From assembly GCF_023276355.1 (NCBI RefSeq), contig NZ_JALLPL010000001.1:1240001-1304000 (forward strand): DNA of 64,000 nucleotides, written 5' to 3'. This DNA is from Haloplanus sp. XH21 (GTDB lineage: Archaea > Halobacteriota > Halobacteria > Halobacteriales > Haloferacaceae). How positions within the stretch are numbered: position 1 is the first letter of the stretch; each line of letters starts with the position of its first letter. Below the pieces are notes generated by a model. The model worked only from the letters and a program-made list of their open reading frames with translations, ran no database searches and had not been told where the DNA came from. This document shows, in pieces, positions 34,386 to 42,790 of the stretch. The position numbers were made by a program, and so were the translations under genes.

Positions 34386-35065
34386 AGTAGATCGCCGATG
34401 GCACGGCGGATTCGCCGTTTCGCGCCGCCCGCGGCCTGCCGGAAGCTGATGTGCCAGGGGGTGCGCCGTCCGACGACGCTCGTTCGGCCGGCGGCGACGG
34501 CGTCGAGGATGCTTCGGGCCGAGCGGCCGTCGGCGTCGACTTGCGTGACCGCCTGGCCGACCATCTCCGCGATGTGGGCGTCGCTGCCGGCGGTCATCGG
34601 CAGGCCGTGTTCGACGGCGAACCGCTCGGCCTTGCGGTTGGCGCGCCCGGTCAGGAGGCGGGAGTTGTACACTTCGATGGCGTCGGCGCTCGCGAGCGCT
34701 TCAGTGCTGATGTGGGCGGCGACGCCGTGGCGCGACGACTGGAAGGGGTGCGGGATCACGGCGATGCCGTTCTGGTCGTGGATGCGGTCGAGCGTCTCGT
34801 CGAACGGCAGGTCGGCGGGCACGGCCTCGCGGACGCCAAGCGCGAGGACGTGTCCGGCGGCGGTCGTGATTTCCATGCCCGGGATGCCGACGAGGCCGTA
34901 GTCGGGCGCCTGCTCGACGGCGTCGAGGCTGGCGTCGATTTCGTCGTGGTCGGTGACGGCGAGGGCGTCGAGGCCGACCGACGACGCCTGTTCGAGCAGG
35001 TGGTCGACCGGGTCGCGGCCGTCATGTGACAGCGACGAGTGCGTGTGCAACTCGACCGATAACAC
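34382..35065 (-). CDS. PHP-domain metal-dependent phosphoesterase
   Basis: This 227-residue PHP-family protein has metal-ligand motifs HTHSSLSHDG (His7, His9), VTDHDE, IPHPF and AGSDAH. The family includes polymerase-associated phosphatases, histidinol phosphatase and small-molecule phosphoesterases; the substrate here is unknown. The four-base overlap with the asparagine-synthase-like gene implies a shared pathway. Confidence 0.88.
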   Translation of the reverse strand: MLSVELHTHSSLSHDGRDPVDHLLEQASSVGLDALAVTDHDEIDASLDAVEQAPDYGLVGIPGMEITTAAGHVLALGVREAVPADLPFDETLDRIHDQNGIAVIPHPFQSSRHGVAAHISTEALASADAIEVYNSRLLTGRANRKAERFAVEHGLPMTAGSDAHIAEMVGQAVTQVDADGRSARSILDAVAAGRTSVVGRRTPWHISFRQAAGGAKRRIRRAIGDLL

Positions 35066-35173
35066 GGTGAGCCTCTAGATACGCGCGGTGAAAAACACGC
35101 CGGTTCGGCGGGTGTCCGCGCCTCTGCCCCCAATGGAAAGACATTACCTCGGGAGCGTGAAAGACGGAGGTGA

Positions 35174-37327
35174 ATGAGCCTGTCCGATCCGGACCACGAC
35201 CTCGTCACCGCCGAACTCGGGCGGGACCCGACGCCCGCCGAGGCCGCGCTGTTCGAGAACCTCTGGAGCGAGCACTGCGCCTACCGGTCGTCGCGACCCC
35301 TGCTGTCGGCCTTTGACTCCGACGCCGAGCAGGTGGTCGTCGGCCCCGGCGACGACGCCGCGGTCGTCGCCCTCCCGGTCCACGACGACGACGGCGACGA
35401 GATGTACGTCGCGATGGGCATCGAGAGCCACAACCACCCCTCCTACGTCGATCCGTACGACGGCGCGGCGACCGGCGTCGGCGGCATCGTCCGCGACATC
35501 CTCTCGATGGGGGCCTACCCCATCGCGCTGACCGACTCCCTCTACTTCGGCGGGTTCGACCGCGAACACTCCCGATATCTCTTCGAAGGAGTGGTGGAGG
35601 GCATCGCGGACTACGGCAACGCCATCGGCGTCCCGACGGTCGCCGGCAGCGTCGACTTCAACGACGGCTACGAGGGCAACCCGCTCGTGAACGTCGCCTG
35701 CGTCGGCCTGGTGACTGATGACCGCCTCGTCACGGCCGAGGCGAAGACGCCGGGGAACAAACTCGTCCTCGTGGGCAACGCCACCGGCCGCGACGGCCTC
35801 GGCGGCGCCTCCTTCGCCAGCGAGGACCTGAGCGAGGACGCCGAGACCGAGGACCGCCCCGCCGTCCAGGTGGGCGACCCATACACCGAGAAACTCCTCA
35901 TCGAGGCCAACGAAGCGCTCGTCGACGAGGATCTGATTCGCGCCGCGCGCGACCTGGGCGCCGCAGGCCTCGGCGGTGCTTCCAGCGAACTCGTCGCCAA
36001 GGGCGGTCTCGGCGCCGAAATCCGTCTCGAAGACGTGCATCAGCGCGAACCCAACATGTCCGCCCTGGAGATTCTGCTCGCGGAGTCCCAGGAGCGGATG
36101 TGTTACGAGGTGCGGCCGGAGGACGTAGAGCGCGTCCAGGAAATCGCCGACCGTTACGACCTCGGCTGTTCGGTCATCGGGGAGGTAACCGAGGGGAACT
36201 ACGTCTGTACGTTCGAGCCGAGCGGCGAGGACGACGAGTCACGAGGCCGAGAGACGGTCGTTGACGTGCCCGCACACTTCCTCGCGGAGGGTGCGCCGAT
36301 GAACGACCTGCCGATGGAACCGCCGACGGGAGCGAGCCGTGATCTGCCCGACGCCGATTTGACCGAGGCCTTCGAGGCCGTCGTCGCCAGTCCCAACACG
36401 GCGAGCAAGGAGTGGGTCTACCGCCAGTACGATCACGAGGTGGGCACGCGGACGGCGCGTCGCCCCGGCGACGACGCGGCAGTCATGGCCATCCGCGAGG
36501 CGGGCACGGGCCTCGCGCTCTCGTCGGGCGCGGTCCCCGCCTGGACCGACGCCGCTCCCTACGAGGGCGCGCGGGCCGTCGCGCTGGAGAACGCGACCAA
36601 CCTCGCCGCGAAGGGCGCGACGCCCCACGCCGCCGTGGACTGTCTCAACGGCGGCAACCCGGAGAACCCCGACGTTTACGGCGGCTTTTCCGCTATCGTC
36701 GACGGCCTCGCCGAGATGTGCCGCGACCTCTCGGTGCCCGTCGTCGGCGGCAACGTCTCCCTGTACAACGACTCCGTCGCCGGTCCCATTCCACCGACGC
36801 CGACGGTGGCGATGATCGGCACCCGCGAGGGCTACGACGCGCCCCCGATGGGCGTCACGGGCGACGGCGTCTTGCTGGAGGTCGGGACGCTCGGGAACGC
36901 GCTCGGCGGGTCGGAGTATCTGGCACAGCTGGGCGGTAGCGACGCCTTCCCGGACCTGCCCGCCGATCCCGCGACGGCCGTCGAGCGCGTCGCCCAGGTG
37001 GCGAATCTGGCGTCGACGCGTGCGGTCCACGACGTGAGCCACGGCGGCCTCGCGGTGACGCTCGCGGAGATGGTGTCGGCGGACGTCGGCGTCGACGCAG
37101 CCCTCGGGAGCGTCGCGGAACTGTTCGACGAGACGCCGGGCCGGGTCGTCGTCGAGACGACGGACCCACAGGCGGTGCGAGACGCGGCGGGCGACGTGCC
37201 CGTCCGACGACTCGGCGAGGCGACGACCGAGGGCGACCTCGACCTGACGGTCGACGACGAACGACTCGTCCGCACGGCGTCGGCGATCCGCGACCTGCGG
37301 GCCGTGATTGAGCGAGAACTGGAGTAA
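35174..37327 (+). CDS. purL: phosphoribosylformylglycinamidine synthase subunit PurL
   Basis: This 717-residue small-type PurL has [23 protein letters not shown], the glycine-rich GIESHNHPS and the second-half repeat [13 protein letters not shown]. It makes formylglycinamidine ribonucleotide from FGAR, ATP and ammonia in purine synthesis, with PurQ and PurS subunits encoded elsewhere. GGAGGTGA abuts the ATG; this is too close to be a normal Shine-Dalgarno site. Confidence 0.96.
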   Translation: MSLSDPDHDLVTAELGRDPTPAEAALFENLWSEHCAYRSSRPLLSAFDSDAEQVVVGPGDDAAVVALPVHDDDGDEMYVAMGIESHNHPSYVDPYDGAATGVGGIVRDILSMGAYPIALTDSLYFGGFDREHSRYLFEGVVEGIADYGNAIGVPTVAGSVDFNDGYEGNPLVNVACVGLVTDDRLVTAEAKTPGNKLVLVGNATGRDGLGGASFASEDLSEDAETEDRPAVQVGDPYTEKLLIEANEALVDEDLIRAARDLGAAGLGGASSELVAKGGLGAEIRLEDVHQREPNMSALEILLAESQERMCYEVRPEDVERVQEIADRYDLGCSVIGEVTEGNYVCTFEPSGEDDESRGRETVVDVPAHFLAEGAPMNDLPMEPPTGASRDLPDADLTEAFEAVVASPNTASKEWVYRQYDHEVGTRTARRPGDDAAVMAIREAGTGLALSSGAVPAWTDAAPYEGARAVALENATNLAAKGATPHAAVDCLNGGNPENPDVYGGFSAIVDGLAEMCRDLSVPVVGGNVSLYNDSVAGPIPPTPTVAMIGTREGYDAPPMGVTGDGVLLEVGTLGNALGGSEYLAQLGGSDAFPDLPADPATAVERVAQVANLASTRAVHDVSHGGLAVTLAEMVSADVGVDAALGSVAELFDETPGRVVVETTDPQAVRDAAGDVPVRRLGEATTEGDLDLTVDDERLVRTASAIRDLRAVIERELE

Positions 37328-37331
37328 GCGG

Positions 37332-37484
37332 TTACAGCAGTAGCGGCAGACCGAACGTCACCGCGAGACCGACGAGGAGGACGACGAAGCCGACGCCGGC
37401 CTCGCCGGTCGAGAAGTCCTGCATCGGCGACGTGGTGCGACCGTCGGTATCCTCGTCCTGGTCCTCGTGAGCGTGATCGTCCAT
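37332..37484 (-). CDS. small acidic one-helix membrane protein
   Basis: This 50-residue protein has an acidic N-terminal half (MDDHAHEDQDEDTDG) and a C-terminal membrane helix (about 27-50). Small haloarchaeal proteins of this shape are widespread with no known function. A TCTTTTTGTATC box lies 21-32 nt upstream, supporting ATG at 37484. It converges on purL. Confidence 0.65.
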   Translation of the reverse strand: MDDHAHEDQDEDTDGRTTSPMQDFSTGEAGVGFVVLLVGLAVTFGLPLLL

Positions 37485-37504
37485 GCCTCTGCGTGCGGCG
37501 TGGC

Positions 37505-37516
37505 GATACAAAAAGA
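37505..37516 (-). promoter_or_regulatory. TATA-like box for the small membrane protein
   Basis: TCTTTTTGTATC on the minus strand lies 21-32 nt before the start at 37484. The element resembles the one before the nucleotidyltransferase at 5411-5424. Confidence 0.5.
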
Positions 37517-37534
37517 CTCCCGATAGGCGGTCGG

Positions 37535-37574
37535 ACGCCACCCCGACCGGGCGGCTTTTGACGGACGGTGGCGT
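37535..37574. promoter_or_regulatory. inverted repeat flanking the hisF TATA box
   Basis: ACGCCACC (37535-37542) and GGTGGCGT (37567-37574) form an 8-bp inverted repeat. The CTTTTGA promoter box (37555-37561) sits between the arms, 28-34 nt before hisF. It could be an operator. Confidence 0.4.
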
Positions 37575-37588
37575 AGCAGCGCATACGG

Positions 37589-38404
37589 ATGGCCGTAACC
37601 AAGCGCATCATTCCCTGTATCGACGTCGACATCGACGACGAGGGCAACGCGGCGGTGTATACGGGTGTCAACTTCGAGAACCTGGAGTACACCGGCGACC
37701 CCGTCGAGATGGCCCGCGAGTACAACCAGGCGGGCGCCGACGAGTTCGTCTTTCTCGACATCACGGCCAGCGCCGAGGGGCGGGAGACGATGCTCCACGT
37801 CGTCGAATCCATCGCCGACGAGGTGTTCATCCCCCTGACCGTCGGCGGTGGCATCCGCACCAAAGACGACATCAAGGAGACGCTCCGGGCGGGGGCGGAC
37901 AAAGTGTCGATCAACACCGCGGCCATCCAGACCCCCGAGATCGTCGACGAGGGCGCGGCGGCCTTCGGCAGTCAGTGTATCGTCATCAGCGTCGACGCGC
38001 GCCGCCGCTACGACGAGAAAGGAGAGCATTACGAACGCGTCGACGGCGAGTCCTGCTGGTTCGAATGCACGATCAAGGGCGGCCGCGAGGGAACTGGCAT
38101 CGATGTCGTGGAGTGGGCGCGCGAGGTGGAGTCACGCGGCGCCGGCGAACTGTTCGTCAACTCCATCGACGCCGACGGCACCAAGGAGGGGTACGACATC
38201 CCGCTGACCCGCGCGGTCTGTGAGAACGTCTCGACGCCCGTCATCGCCTCGTCGGGCTGTGGCGGCCCCGACGACATGTACGAAGTGTTCAGCGAGGCGG
38301 GGGCCGACGCCGCGCTCGCGGCGTCGATCTTCCACTACGACGAATACTCGATCCGCGAGGTCAAGGAGTATCTCGACGAGCGCGGCGTTCCGGTTCGGCT
38401 CTGA
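37589..38404 (+). CDS. hisF: imidazole glycerol phosphate synthase subunit HisF
   Basis: This 271-residue TIM barrel has IPCIDVDI with the N-terminal catalytic Asp, a second catalytic Asp in [10 protein letters not shown], and phosphate-binding loops GGGIRTKDD and [11 protein letters not shown]. An insertion after the second Asp makes it slightly longer than bacterial HisF. It makes imidazole glycerol phosphate and AICAR in histidine synthesis, with HisH encoded elsewhere. Confidence 0.96.
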   Translation: MAVTKRIIPCIDVDIDDEGNAAVYTGVNFENLEYTGDPVEMAREYNQAGADEFVFLDITASAEGRETMLHVVESIADEVFIPLTVGGGIRTKDDIKETLRAGADKVSINTAAIQTPEIVDEGAAAFGSQCIVISVDARRRYDEKGEHYERVDGESCWFECTIKGGREGTGIDVVEWAREVESRGAGELFVNSIDADGTKEGYDIPLTRAVCENVSTPVIASSGCGGPDDMYEVFSEAGADAALAASIFHYDEYSIREVKEYLDERGVPVRL

Positions 38405-38410
38405 GAGGGA

Positions 38411-38698
38411 TTACGCGGCGGCGTCGTCGAACGCGGCCACGAAGTCGTCGGCGACGTCCTGCACCTGGCGCGAGGCGTCCGCGACGGCCTCCAGCGGATC
38501 GGTGCCGGATTCGGTCTTGACCGAGAGGATCGGCTCCGTCTGGCCACCCGACTGTTCGGGGTTCATGTCGTACGTCGCCGCTTCGACGCCCGCCGTCTCC
38601 AGAAGCGCCCCCTTGAGGACGTTCATGAACGTGTGATCCTCGCCCGCGATCTCCATGCGAAGTTCCTCGTCGGTGATTTCGATGACCCGCAGTTCCAT
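38411..38698 (-). CDS. rpoL: RNA polymerase subunit L (RpoL)
   Basis: This 95-residue Rpb11/RpoL protein begins MELRVIEI and has [20 protein letters not shown], the family core. It pairs with RpoD in the polymerase assembly platform. The longer upstream frame is not conserved. A GCTACTATA box on the minus strand (38760-38768) lies about 62 nt before the ATG and probably gives a short leader. It converges on hisF, six bases apart. Confidence 0.95.
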   Translation of the reverse strand: MELRVIEITDEELRMEIAGEDHTFMNVLKGALLETAGVEAATYDMNPEQSGGQTEPILSVKTESGTDPLEAVADASRQVQDVADDFVAAFDDAAA

Positions 38699-38834
38699 GT
38701 CGCTAACTACCGGCGGTTGGCGTTTCAAGGTTTCGTATACGCCCCGTCGGGTGGAGAGATATAGTAGCGTTTGGAACTGTTTGCACACCTGCTCGCCGGA
38801 TTGCGTGCGATCTGGTGTGTGATGACTTACAAAG

Positions 38835-38843
38835 GCTACTATA
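38835..38843 (+). promoter_or_regulatory. promoter-like box for the structured RNA candidate
   Basis: GCTACTATA is identical to the box facing rpoL on the other strand at 38760-38768. It ends 16 nt before the first stem-loop. Confidence 0.45.
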
Positions 38844-38858
38844 CTCGATCTCAACGAA

Positions 38859-39020
38859 CGGGCGACGCCGAGAGTGGCGTCCCCCGAACGGAGAACGTAC
38901 GGACCACGCGATGTGGTCGTTCGACTGACCAAGCCACTGCGAGGAGCACCTGACTCGCAATGTGCCGTGCGATGCTGTGGCGCGCCCGGCCGAAAGCCGC
39001 TCGCGCCAGTTTCAATTTTG
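38859..39020 (+). ncRNA. candidate structured non-coding RNA
   Basis: Four tandem stem-loops are seen. Stem 1 (38859-38886) has GACGCC/GGCGTC plus four more pairs after one mismatch. Stem 2 (38896-38923) has GACCAC/GTGGTC plus four outer pairs. Stem 3 (38935-38964) has TGCGAG/CTCGCA plus CAC/GTG. Stem 4 (38979-39007) has GGCGCG/CGCGCC with inner CGGC/GCCG. TTTCAATTTT follows, like an archaeal terminator. It does not show RNase P, SRP or tRNA signature motifs. Expression is inferred only. Confidence 0.5.
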
Positions 39021-39140
39021 ACGCTTGTGTTGAAAAACCTGTCGAATAGATCAATATCGGGTACGAACGCACCTATATCTAGTCGTATGTTTCTCTATTG
39101 TTCGATGATCGGATAGAATCCGTATCTCATTTCAGCAGGC

Positions 39141-39767
39141 TCATCGGACCAGATACGGGTCGTTGCCCGCGATGAACCGCCCGAGGTCGCTCTCGCGGCG
39201 GTAGTCGGTCTCTCGGAGCGTCTCGATGGCGTCGACCAGACGGTCGGCGTCGTCGTCGGCCCACGCGCTCGGGTCGCGAATCGGGAGGACGAGCCACCCG
39301 CTTCCCAGGAGTTCGGTCGCGTGGAGCGCCTCGACGTCGAGGTCGGTCGTCTCGTGGGCTGTGCAGGTTTCGAGGACGTGTCGGATCGGTCGCTCGCCGA
39401 CGGGGAGGAGGACGTGCGCCGCGATGGCGCGGAGTTCCGCGTCGAAGAAGGGTTCCATCGCTCCGTAGTCGTCCTCGGTCGGTTCGCCCGCGGTGACACA
39501 GGTGTGGAGATAGGAGAGATACGTGTTCGCTACCTCGGGTTCGTCGCCGGTCGTCCGCAGGAGGCCGGCGTCACGAAGCGCGCGCTGGAGGCGCCGGCCG
39601 GCCGGATGTCCCGTGAAGGGGACGCCCGTCTCGCTGCCGCCGTGGACGCCGGGATGGTCGCCGATGACGTGAAAATGCGCATTGGCGTCGCCGTACCCCG
39701 GAACGAACCGATCGCAGGGCGGTCGCATGCCAAACGGATTGCTAACGCGGTCGGTGACGTTTCGCAC
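39141..39767 (-). CDS. uracil-DNA glycosylase superfamily protein, atypical
   Basis: This 208-residue protein has the superfamily's first motif in the form GDHPGVHGGSETGVPFTGHPAG. The second-motif region reads LPVGERPIRHVL. Family 4 enzymes carry four cluster cysteines and a late His-Pro-Ser; here only Cys18, Cys89 and one later Cys are seen, and the late motif reads IRDPSAW with no His. It may bind or cleave an unusual base, or be inactive. Confidence 0.75.
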   Translation of the reverse strand: MRNVTDRVSNPFGMRPPCDRFVPGYGDANAHFHVIGDHPGVHGGSETGVPFTGHPAGRRLQRALRDAGLLRTTGDEPEVANTYLSYLHTCVTAGEPTEDDYGAMEPFFDAELRAIAAHVLLPVGERPIRHVLETCTAHETTDLDVEALHATELLGSGWLVLPIRDPSAWADDDADRLVDAIETLRETDYRRESDLGRFIAGNDPYLVR

Positions 39768-39797
39768 GGTACCGCATACGCGTCGAGAAAGGTAAAC

Positions 39798-40271
39798 CTA
39801 GAGTTCGACGCCCGACGGGATGAGGCTCTTCGACCGCAGAAGGCTCCCGTTGGCGTCGTAGACGAGGAACGTGCTCTTCGAGTAGGTGGTGACGGGTTCG
39901 CCATCGATCTGGATGGTGACGCTGTATCGGCCACCGTCGTCGTCGGTCGACTGACCGTATTTCCGGGCCGCTCGGACGAACCGGAGGACATCGTCGGCGT
40001 CCTCGTTGAGTTCGAGGAGGAAATCCCCCGTGATGCGGTCGGTGACGCTGACGACGCCCGTCGCGTCCGGGTCGTCGAGGGGATCCTGCAGGCGGAAGGT
40101 GACGTCCGTTTCGGCGTCCTCCAGCAGCTCCCCCTCGGCGTCGGTCAGGCGATCAGTCAACGCCTCTTTCGGTCCCTGAAAGTCGATGACGACACGGGGT
40201 TCGGCCGGCTGATCGCCAGTCTCCACCCAGTCGATGTTGTCTGCTTCCAACTCGAAGTGCTCGCGCCTCAT
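39798..40271 (-). CDS. DUF5793-like haloarchaeal protein
   Basis: This 157-residue acidic protein of the haloarchaeal DUF5793 type starts MRREHFELEADNIDWVE and contains VSVTDRITGDFLLELNEDADDVL. It is probably soluble and beta-rich. No catalytic motif is visible and the function is unknown. It starts 122 nt from the divergent membrane-protein gene. Confidence 0.75.
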   Translation of the reverse strand: MRREHFELEADNIDWVETGDQPAEPRVVIDFQGPKEALTDRLTDAEGELLEDAETDVTFRLQDPLDDPDATGVVSVTDRITGDFLLELNEDADDVLRFVRAARKYGQSTDDDGGRYSVTIQIDGEPVTTYSKSTFLVYDANGSLLRSKSLIPSGVEL

Positions 40272-40358
40272 TCCGTACGCGACCCTTTGAGTTCAGAGGG
40301 TATGAACGTAACGCCCGCCGTCTCCCGGCCGGCGGCGGACTTCGCGTCGTTCGCGCCG

Positions 40359-40375
40359 ATGGGATTTTATCCCAT
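40359..40375. promoter_or_regulatory. palindrome enclosing the TATA box of the DUF7549-like gene
   Basis: ATGGGAT-TTT-ATCCCAT is a perfect 7-bp palindrome with three central T. Its TTTTAT core lies about 24-30 nt before the ATG at 40394, so a protein on the palindrome would block TBP. Confidence 0.5.
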
Positions 40376-40393
40376 GTGAGTCTCTTCACGAGT

Positions 40394-40903
40394 ATGTGGG
40401 TCCGGTCGGAGTACGCCGGTGAACTGGCCGTCTTGATGACGTGGCTGGCAGCGCTGATCCCCTGGAACGTCTCCTACGCCGCGGGCACGAGCGGGAGCGC
40501 GGTCCTGTTCGTCCGGTTCCCTCTCGTCCAGGTGCGATACGTGTTCGGCGTGCCCATCGCTCGGGGGGTGTCCCTCGCCGATCCGCTCTCGGCCATCGCC
40601 TTCCAGCAGGGCCAACCCATCGAACTCGTCTATCAGGTCTGGGCCGTCGGCGCCGGCGTCTACGCCGCCGCGTTGCTCGTCTCCATCGTCTACTATCGGC
40701 GCGAGGCGTGGGCCGAATCGTGGCCCGTCGACCCCGTGCGTCTCCTCGGCGCGCTCCTGCTCGTGACGGGCCTCGTCTTCGCCGCGGCGACGTATTACCT
40801 CGCGACGCGAGGTTTCTCGTCGCTCCCCATCCCGATCGGCGTCGGTTTCCTGCTCCTGTTCGGCGGCCTCCTGCTCGTCATCGAGCGGACCGACGTGGCG
40901 TGA
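40394..40903 (+). CDS. DUF7549-like haloarchaeal membrane protein
   Basis: This 169-residue protein has four hydrophobic segments (about 8-30, 76-98, 113-134 and 143-163) and begins MWVRSEYAGELAVLMTW. It resembles haloarchaeal unknowns with this N-terminus. No transport or catalytic motif was found. ATG at 40394 is favoured over an upstream in-frame ATG, because the TATA-containing palindrome ends 18 nt before it. Confidence 0.7.
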   Translation: MWVRSEYAGELAVLMTWLAALIPWNVSYAAGTSGSAVLFVRFPLVQVRYVFGVPIARGVSLADPLSAIAFQQGQPIELVYQVWAVGAGVYAAALLVSIVYYRREAWAESWPVDPVRLLGALLLVTGLVFAAATYYLATRGFSSLPIPIGVGFLLLFGGLLLVIERTDVA

Positions 40904-40920
40904 CGCCGTCGAAGGCACAA

Positions 40921-41135
40921 GCTATAAACACGATCCACACCCCATTTCAGCCGTGACCGTTGCACGCGTCGCCCTCGGCGTTCGCTCCCCCGGAGCGACG
41001 CGTGCGTTCACGACTCTTCTGAAGAAACGCGGCCGGTGATCGCGCTCGGGGCGGGCGTAGCACCCCCGTCGCGGGCGGCCGCCGGACTGTGACGTTTCGA
41101 CACGACTAACAGCGCAGCCACCCCATCCACACGAA
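40921..41135 (+). promoter_or_regulatory. lysine-operon promoter and structured leader
   Basis: CTATAAAC (40922-40929) is the best TATA box, which predicts a leader of about 185 nt. The leader holds a hairpin with perfect 11-bp arms (40962-40972 and 40995-41005). A second has nested arms GCGGCC/GGCCGC, CGCG/CGCG and CGGGG/CCCCG (41029-41082). No closer promoter is evident. This may be an attenuator or ligand-sensing leader; it does not resemble the bacterial lysine riboswitch core. Confidence 0.5.
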
Positions 41136-42038
41136 ATGACACTCACCGAGTTCCGCGGGGTCTACCCCGCCATGACGACGCCGTTCCACGAGAACGGCGG
41201 TATCGACTTCGAAACGCTCCGGGCCGACGCCCAACGCCTCGCCGACGCCGGCGTCGACGGCCTCGTCCCCGTCGGCTCCACCGGCGAGAGCGCGACGCTG
41301 AGCCACGACGAACACATCGAGGTCGTCGAGGCGGTCATCGACGCCGTCGACGACGACGTGCCCGTCATCGCCGGATCCGGGTCGAACAACACCCGCGAGG
41401 CGCTCTCGCTCTCCCGGCGCTCCGCCGACGCTGGCGCCGACGCGCTCCTCCTCATCTCGCCCTACTACAACAAGCCCGAACCCCAGGGGATGTACGAGCA
41501 TTACCGCACCATCGCCGACGAAATCGACATCCCCCAGATCGTCTACAACGTCCCCGGGCGCACGGGCCAGAACATCTCCGTCGACACGGCGGTCGACCTC
41601 GCGTCCCATCCGAACATCCTGGGCTACAAGGCGGCGAGCGGCGACCTGAACCAGGTGTCGGAGGTCGTCGAGCGCACTCGCGACGAGGACTTTCACGTCC
41701 TCGCCGGCGACGACGGCCTCATCCTGCCGACCCTCTCCATCGGCGGGACGGGAACCATCAGCGTCGTCGCCAACATCGAACCCGCGCGGACGGTCGATAT
41801 GGTTCACTCCGCGCTCGACGGCGACTTCGAACACGCCCGCGAGCGCCACCACGAACTCGGCCCGCTGATGCGCGCGCTCTTCGTCGAGACCAACCCCATC
41901 CCGGTCAACGAGGCGATGGCCATGCGGGGCTACGGCCCCGGCACTGTCCGTCTCCCGCTCACGCGGCTCTCGCAGGAGCACCACGAGGAACTCGCCTCGG
42001 TTCTCGCCGCCCTCGATCCGCTGGAGGCCGAACAGTGA
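41136..42038 (+). CDS. dapA: 4-hydroxy-tetrahydrodipicolinate synthase DapA
   Basis: This 300-residue TIM barrel has GSTGES near residue 48, catalytic Tyr in YNVPGRTGQ and Schiff-base Lys in GYKAASGD. It condenses pyruvate with aspartate semialdehyde, the first step of the diaminopimelate route to lysine. It is the first gene of a six-gene operon, and its stop overlaps the dapB GTG start. Confidence 0.96.
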   Translation: MTLTEFRGVYPAMTTPFHENGGIDFETLRADAQRLADAGVDGLVPVGSTGESATLSHDEHIEVVEAVIDAVDDDVPVIAGSGSNNTREALSLSRRSADAGADALLLISPYYNKPEPQGMYEHYRTIADEIDIPQIVYNVPGRTGQNISVDTAVDLASHPNILGYKAASGDLNQVSEVVERTRDEDFHVLAGDDGLILPTLSIGGTGTISVVANIEPARTVDMVHSALDGDFEHARERHHELGPLMRALFVETNPIPVNEAMAMRGYGPGTVRLPLTRLSQEHHEELASVLAALDPLEAEQ

Positions 42039-42790
42039 TCCACCTCGCCGTCACCGGCGCCGGCGGGCAGATGGGTCGCGAGGTGCTCGAAGCGGCCGAC
42101 GACCGCGAGGATGTCGAAGTCGTCCTCGCGGTCAACCGCACGCCCATCCCGCCCGTCGCGGGCACCACCGTCGACGACGAGGCCGACCTGCCGATCCTCC
42201 TGCCCGAGCGCGACCCCGACGTGCTGGTGGATTTCACCGTCTCCGACTCGAGCACGCGCTACGTCGAGGCCTGTGCCGACGCGGGCGTCGCCGCCGTCAT
42301 CGGAACGACCGGCTTCTCGGAGCCGCAACTGGAACTCCTCGCCGACGCCGCCGAGGAGATTCCCGTGCTTCGGGCCTCGAACTTCTCTCGCGCCATGACG
42401 GCGTTTCGGGGCGTCGTTCGGGAGGCCGTTGCCGCGCTCCCGGACTACGACATCGAACTCAGCGAGACCCACCACAACCGCAAGCGCGACGCCCCCTCCG
42501 GGACGGCCAACGACATCCTCGACGACATCGCGGAGATCCGCGGCGAGTTCGACCGCGTCCACGGCCGCGAGGGCGACCAGCCCCGGGAGGGGGACGAGGT
42601 TGGGGTCCACGCGCTCCGGGCCGGCGACATCCGCGGCGAACACGAACTACTACTTGCGGGGAACCACGAGGTACTAACGCTCACGCATCGGGCCGAGTCC
42701 CGCGGCGTCTTCGCCGAGGGCGCGCTCGATGCCGCAGAATGGCTCGCCGGTCGTCCGGCCGGTGAATACGACTTCGAGGACGTACTATGA
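42035..42790 (+). CDS. dapB: 4-hydroxy-tetrahydrodipicolinate reductase DapB
   Basis: This 251-residue protein starts with GTG and the NAD(P) fold VTGAGGQMGREV. The catalytic region reads SETHHNRKRDAPSGTAN, with the His pair and Lys of DapB. It reduces the DapA product. It overlaps both neighbours by four bases. Confidence 0.96.
   Translation: MIHLAVTGAGGQMGREVLEAADDREDVEVVLAVNRTPIPPVAGTTVDDEADLPILLPERDPDVLVDFTVSDSSTRYVEACADAGVAAVIGTTGFSEPQLELLADAAEEIPVLRASNFSRAMTAFRGVVREAVAALPDYDIELSETHHNRKRDAPSGTANDILDDIAEIRGEFDRVHGREGDQPREGDEVGVHALRAGDIRGEHELLLAGNHEVLTLTHRAESRGVFAEGALDAAEWLAGRPAGEYDFEDVL

Larger units (their letters stand above)
38699..39140. other. 442-nt gap upstream of rpoL containing RNA candidate
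   Basis: No protein gene is convincing here. The 9-mer GCTACTATA occurs on both strands facing apart (minus 38768-38760, plus 38835-38843), as divergent promoters would. The plus-strand copy leads into a cluster of four stem-loops and then a T-rich tract. The right part (39020-39140) is A/T-rich with no recognised feature. Confidence 0.55.

Noticed and set aside
35166-35173. GGAGGTGA before purL as a Shine-Dalgarno site
   Set aside because: It directly abuts the ATG, too close for normal 16S pairing with the start in the P site.
38851-39116. short open frames in the rpoL upstream gap
   Set aside because: They cover the stem-loop cluster, are not recognisable, and are better explained by an RNA candidate.
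40962-41082. bacterial-type lysine riboswitch before dapA
   Set aside because: The two hairpins do not resemble the five-helix core or its conserved junction; the idea was kept only as an undescribed leader.
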